From: an uncultured Ruminococcus sp.
Lineage (GTDB): Bacteria > Bacillota > Clostridia > Oscillospirales > Ruminococcaceae
Reading direction: 5' to 3'
Length of the DNA: 8,142 nt
NCBI GenBank assembly: GCA_900551505.1
Contig: URWK01000052.1
Location: forward strand, 1 to 8,142
Shown here: positions 6,130 through 8,142 of the stretch, one piece after another
How the letters are laid out: each line of letters begins with the position of its first letter
Numbering within the stretch: the stretch's first letter is position 1
Translations under genes and position numbers: made by a program
Notes under the pieces: model-generated
Databases searched by the model: none
The model's input: the letters and a program-made list of their open reading frames with translations, nothing else
What the model was told of the DNA's origin: nothing

Positions 6130-7560
6130 ATGACAAACAGCTATGAAAGCCCGTTCTGCACCAGATACGCAAGTAAGGAAATGCAGTTTATCTTCTCTGC
6201 CGACAAGAAATTTACTACCTGGAGAAAACTTTGGGTAGCACTTGCAAGGGCTGAAATGAAACTCGGACTTAACGTTACTCAGGAACAGGTCGATGAACTT
6301 GAATCACACATCAATGATATTGACTATGAAGTTGCGAAAGAACGTGAAAAACTTGTACGTCATGATGTTATGTCGCACGTTTACGCATACGGTCAGGTTT
6401 GCCCGAAAGCCAAGGGAATTATCCATCTCGGTGCAACTTCCTGCTATGTAGGCGACAATACCGATATTATTATCATGCGTGAAGCTATGCAGGTTGTCCG
6501 CAGAAAGCTTATAAATGTAATTGCACAGCTTTCGGCATTCGCAGAAAAGTACAAGTCAATGCCTGCACTTGCATATACACATTTACAGCCTGCACAGCTT
6601 ACCACAGTAGGCAAGAGAGCTACTCTCTGGACAAATGAATTGCTTATGGACCTTGACGAACTCGAATACAGAATCAGGAACATTAAACTTCTCGGTTCAA
6701 AAGGTACCACAGGCACACAGGCTTCATTTATGGAACTTTTCAATAACGACACTGAAAAGGTTAAAGAACTCGAAAGACTTATAGCTGAAGAAATGGGATT
6801 TGACGGAGTAGTTCCGGTTTCGGGTCAGACTTACTCAAGAAAAATTGATTCGCAGATTGTAAGCACTCTCAGCGGAATTGCACAGTCTGCAAGCAAATTC
6901 TCAAACGATATGCGTATTCTCCAGAGCTTCAAGGAAATGGAAGAACCTTTTGAACCTAACCAGATTGGTTCTTCTGCTATGGCTTACAAGCGTAACCCTA
7001 TGAGATGTGAAAGAATTACTTCACTTTCAAGATACGTTATGATTGACAGCCTTAACCCTGCATTCACAGCCGGAACACAGTGGTTTGAACGTACACTTGA
7101 CGACTCCGCAAACAAGAGAATTTCTGTAGCGGAAGCTTTCCTTGCCGTTGACGCAATCCTCAATATCATGCTCAATGTTACAAACGGACTTGTTGTTTAT
7201 GACAAGATTGTTCACCAGAGAGTTATGAGAGAACTTCCGTTCATGGCTACCGAAAATATTATGATGGACGCAGTTAAAAAGGGCGGAGACAGACAGGAAC
7301 TTCATGAGAAAATCCGTAAATATTCAATGATTGCCGGTGCAAGAGTAAAGCAGGAAGGACTTGACAATAACCTTTGCGAACTCATTCTTGCCGACCCTGC
7401 ATTCATGATTACCAAGGAAGAAATGGACAACATTCTCAGACCGGAAAATTTCATCGGTCGTTGTCCTCAGCAGGTTGACGAATTCATCGCCGAATGTGTA
7501 AATCCGATTCTTGACGCAAACAAAGACATTCTCAATGAAACCGCTGAAATCAATGTTTAA
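6130..7560 (+). CDS. purB: adenylosuccinate lyase, long eukaryote-like form
   Basis: PurB cleaves SAICAR to AICAR and adenylosuccinate to AMP, releasing fumarate each time. At 476 aa it is longer than the ~430-aa Bacillus type and reads very like human ADSL. It has RHDVMSHVYAYG (77-88), GIIHLGATSCYVGDNTD (96-112), THLQPAQLTTVGKR (150-163) with His151 as expected general acid, KGTTGTQASF (191-200), and the fumarate-lyase signature GSSAMAYKRNPMRCE (280-294) whose serine is the expected general base. QWFERTLDDSANKR (317-330) and ELPFMATENI follow. These motifs rule out ArgH, FumC or AspA despite the shared superfamily. An AAAGGAAA (6113-6120) precedes ATG 6130. The 26-nt gap to argF and absence of a visible terminator suggest it is the last gene of the arginine operon. 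No interrupting frame change is seen. Confidence 0.96.
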   Translation: MTNSYESPFCTRYASKEMQFIFSADKKFTTWRKLWVALARAEMKLGLNVTQEQVDELESHINDIDYEVAKEREKLVRHDVMSHVYAYGQVCPKAKGIIHLGATSCYVGDNTDIIIMREAMQVVRRKLINVIAQLSAFAEKYKSMPALAYTHLQPAQLTTVGKRATLWTNELLMDLDELEYRIRNIKLLGSKGTTGTQASFMELFNNDTEKVKELERLIAEEMGFDGVVPVSGQTYSRKIDSQIVSTLSGIAQSASKFSNDMRILQSFKEMEEPFEPNQIGSSAMAYKRNPMRCERITSLSRYVMIDSLNPAFTAGTQWFERTLDDSANKRISVAEAFLAVDAILNIMLNVTNGLVVYDKIVHQRVMRELPFMATENIMMDAVKKGGDRQELHEKIRKYSMIAGARVKQEGLDNNLCELILADPAFMITKEEMDNILRPENFIGRCPQQVDEFIAECVNPILDANKDILNETAEINV

Positions 7561-7596
7561 TTGATTTTTGGGGTTTTGCTGAATTTTAATTTTATA

Positions 7597-7610
7597 GGGG
7601 GGCGACCGCC
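7597..7610. repeat. GC block resembling the start of the hairpin at 7748
   Basis: GGGGGGCGACCGCC at this position shares its first eight bases (GGGGGGCG) with 7748-7755, where GGGGGGCGGCCCCCC follows. The two blocks lie about 150 bases apart in the same intergenic region and may be degenerate copies or the two edges of one element. Confidence 0.45.
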
Positions 7611-7619
7611 TAATCTTCA

Positions 7620-7658
7620 TTTGCGGTAAACTTAAATTCTAAAACCGTAATTCGCAAA
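7620..7658. repeat. inverted repeat, weak terminator candidate after purB
   Basis: TTTGCG (7620-7625) pairs with CGCAAA (7653-7658). Short inner pairing of GT (7626-7627) with AC (7644-7645) is also possible. A T6 run at 7670-7675 follows after 11 bases. This is the only inverted repeat with a nearby T run downstream of purB, so it could end the operon, but the stem is short, the loop is long and the T run is too far for a canonical intrinsic terminator. Confidence 0.3.
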
Positions 7659-7748
7659 CGGGATTAATATTTTTTGCCCTCCGCAAGCCCCGAAAATCTG
7701 CAAGTCATTTTCCGCTCATACGCAAGTTTGCGACAAGATATAGTTCAG

Positions 7749-7782
7749 GGGGGCGGCCCCCCCGAAATGGGGGGGCGCCCCC
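7749..7782. repeat. very strong GC hairpin
   Basis: The C7 run at 7757-7763 and G7 run at 7769-7775 pair perfectly around the 5-base loop GAAAT. The stem extends outward through G7756-C7776 and C7754-G7777 (bulging G7755), then through G7749-7753 with C7778-7782. This gives 14 pairs, all G-C, with one bulge. Neither strand has a T run directly after the stem: on the + strand it is followed by TTAAAC and an A-run (7791-7798). It is therefore not a standard intrinsic terminator, though such a structure could still block polymerase, stabilise a transcript 3' end, or represent a palindromic repeat. Confidence 0.8.
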
Positions 7783-7839
7783 GGTTAAACAAAAAAAACA
7801 AATATAAAAGTGACATATAACTATATTTCATGGCCATTA

Positions 7840-8142
7840 TTATTTTATAATTCTCAATATATCTTTCGGATTTTTATTTGGATACACATATCGAATATAC
7901 AAATAGTCTCCTGAATTGTTTATCCCTAATACCCAACGATGATTAATATCACCCAGAGAATTAGCTTGCCCAAAATCCGAAACAGGCATACTTGATTTAT
8001 CAAATGAAAATTGACGACTATAAGCTTTTACCTCTCCAGTAATCGCAGTATTCTCTGTAACTCTTCCATTTTTCCACAAATCATATCCATGTGACGATTC
8101 ATGTACTCCATTAGATTTAGCCCCATTACCTGCAATATCCAT
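7840..8142 (-). CDS. C-terminal fragment, HExxH metallopeptidase domain, RHS/polymorphic-toxin-like
   Basis: The last 100 residues of a protein are visible; the window edge cuts its N-terminus, and the methionine at 8140-8142 is probably internal. The visible part has HESSH (residues 14-18 of the fragment), which fits the zinc-binding HExxH motif. An acidic ExxAY (Glu37, EVKAY) lies 19 residues after the second histidine, the usual place for a third zinc ligand in gluzincin-like domains. The following SSMPVSDFG...DINHRWVLGI pattern recalls the C-terminal metallopeptidase domains of RHS/YD-repeat secreted proteins, which act as polymorphic toxins or processing domains. That comparison is from memory. 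The frame is clean to the TAA at 7840-7842. A+T content is clearly higher than in the arginine genes, as expected for a horizontally acquired module. No immunity gene follows within the window. Confidence 0.6.
   Translation of the reverse strand: MDIAGNGAKSNGVHESSHGYDLWKNGRVTENTAITGEVKAYSRQFSFDKSSMPVSDFGQANSLGDINHRWVLGINNSGDYLYIRYVYPNKNPKDILRIIK

Larger units (their letters stand above)
7561..7839. other. gene-free intergenic element with GC runs and CGCAA motifs
   Basis: This 279-base stretch between the convergent purB and the - strand partial gene shows no credible coding frame. It alternates A+T-rich sequence with G/C-run blocks (7597-7610 and 7748-7784). It contains repeated [CT]GCAA motifs on the + strand at 7653, 7682, 7700 and 7721, plus TTGCG motifs at 7621 and 7728. 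Position 7721-7732 is a short imperfect palindrome (CGCAA, 2-nt spacer, TTGCG). The last part (7785-7839) is very A+T-rich and includes ATATAACTATAT at 7815-7826. The mixture looks like a dispersed non-coding repeat or decayed small mobile element, but no target-site duplication or transposase is visible. No immunity gene for the downstream effector-like protein is found here. Confidence 0.6.

Noticed and set aside
6130..7560. Argininosuccinate lyase (argH) as the identity of the last operon gene
   Set aside because: Position would suit argH, but RHDVMSH, TTVGKR, FERTLDDSAN and GSSAMAYKRNPMRCE are adenylosuccinate lyase motifs.
7580..7594. TGAAT-TTTA-ATT resembling half an ArgR box after purB
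   Set aside because: Only one half-site matches and it lies downstream of the operon, so chance in A+T-rich spacer is the better explanation.
7324..7620. 98-aa reading frame on the - strand across the purB end
   Set aside because: Most of it is the antisense of conserved purB codons; it has no recognisable protein pattern and so is not accepted as an immunity gene for the downstream effector-like fragment.
7749..7798. GC hairpin as a rho-independent terminator for purB or the - strand gene
   Set aside because: No T run follows the stem on either strand. On the + strand it is followed by an A run, which on the - strand reads as T before, not after, the stem.
7561..7839. CRISPR array or tRNA in the intergenic region
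   Set aside because: The repeated CGCAA motifs are only 5-6 bases with irregular spacing, and no cloverleaf pairing or T-loop motif is seen.

Overview
The window looks like chromosome of a gut-type Clostridia bacterium, most likely Ruminococcus-like (Oscillospiraceae). This is inferred from strong Shine-Dalgarno sites, moderate G+C, a compact argC-argJ-argD-argB-argF order, and protein flavour. No rRNA or other phylogenetic marker is present, so the assignment is tentative.

Positions 1-32 are an almost pure C tract, either a contig edge or a sequencing artefact. From 80 to 7560 seven or eight genes lie on the + strand with very short gaps, and they read as one operon. The order is a 72-aa two-helix membrane protein of unknown role (80-298), argC (302-1249, the short 'uncommon' type), argJ (1275-2564), argD (2593-3759), a 170-aa membrane protein with a bacterial PH-like domain (3762-4274), argB (4296-5156), argF (5198-6103) and purB (6130-7560). 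ArgJ recycles the acetyl group from acetylornithine onto glutamate, ArgB phosphorylates N-acetylglutamate, ArgC reduces it, ArgD transaminates it to acetylornithine, and ArgF turns the released ornithine into citrulline. The set therefore covers glutamate to citrulline. argG, argH and carAB are not in the window. purB, which makes AMP and releases fumarate, occupies the place where argH, a member of the same lyase superfamily, might be expected.

Positions 7561-7839 hold no gene. They contain G/C-run blocks, a very strong GC hairpin (7749-7782) and several CGCAA/TTGCG inverted motifs, which together look like a non-coding repeat element. Beyond it, on the - strand and with visibly more A+T, is the C-terminal part of a protein with an HExxH zinc-metallopeptidase motif (7840-8142, cut by the window edge). 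It resembles the C-terminal effector domain of RHS/polymorphic-toxin proteins. The GC element thus marks a boundary between a housekeeping operon and accessory DNA.

The least explained content is the two small membrane proteins embedded in the arginine operon, the arginine-site substitution in ArgB, the insertion in ArgJ, and the metallopeptidase fragment behind the GC hairpin. No complete new system can be demonstrated from this window alone.
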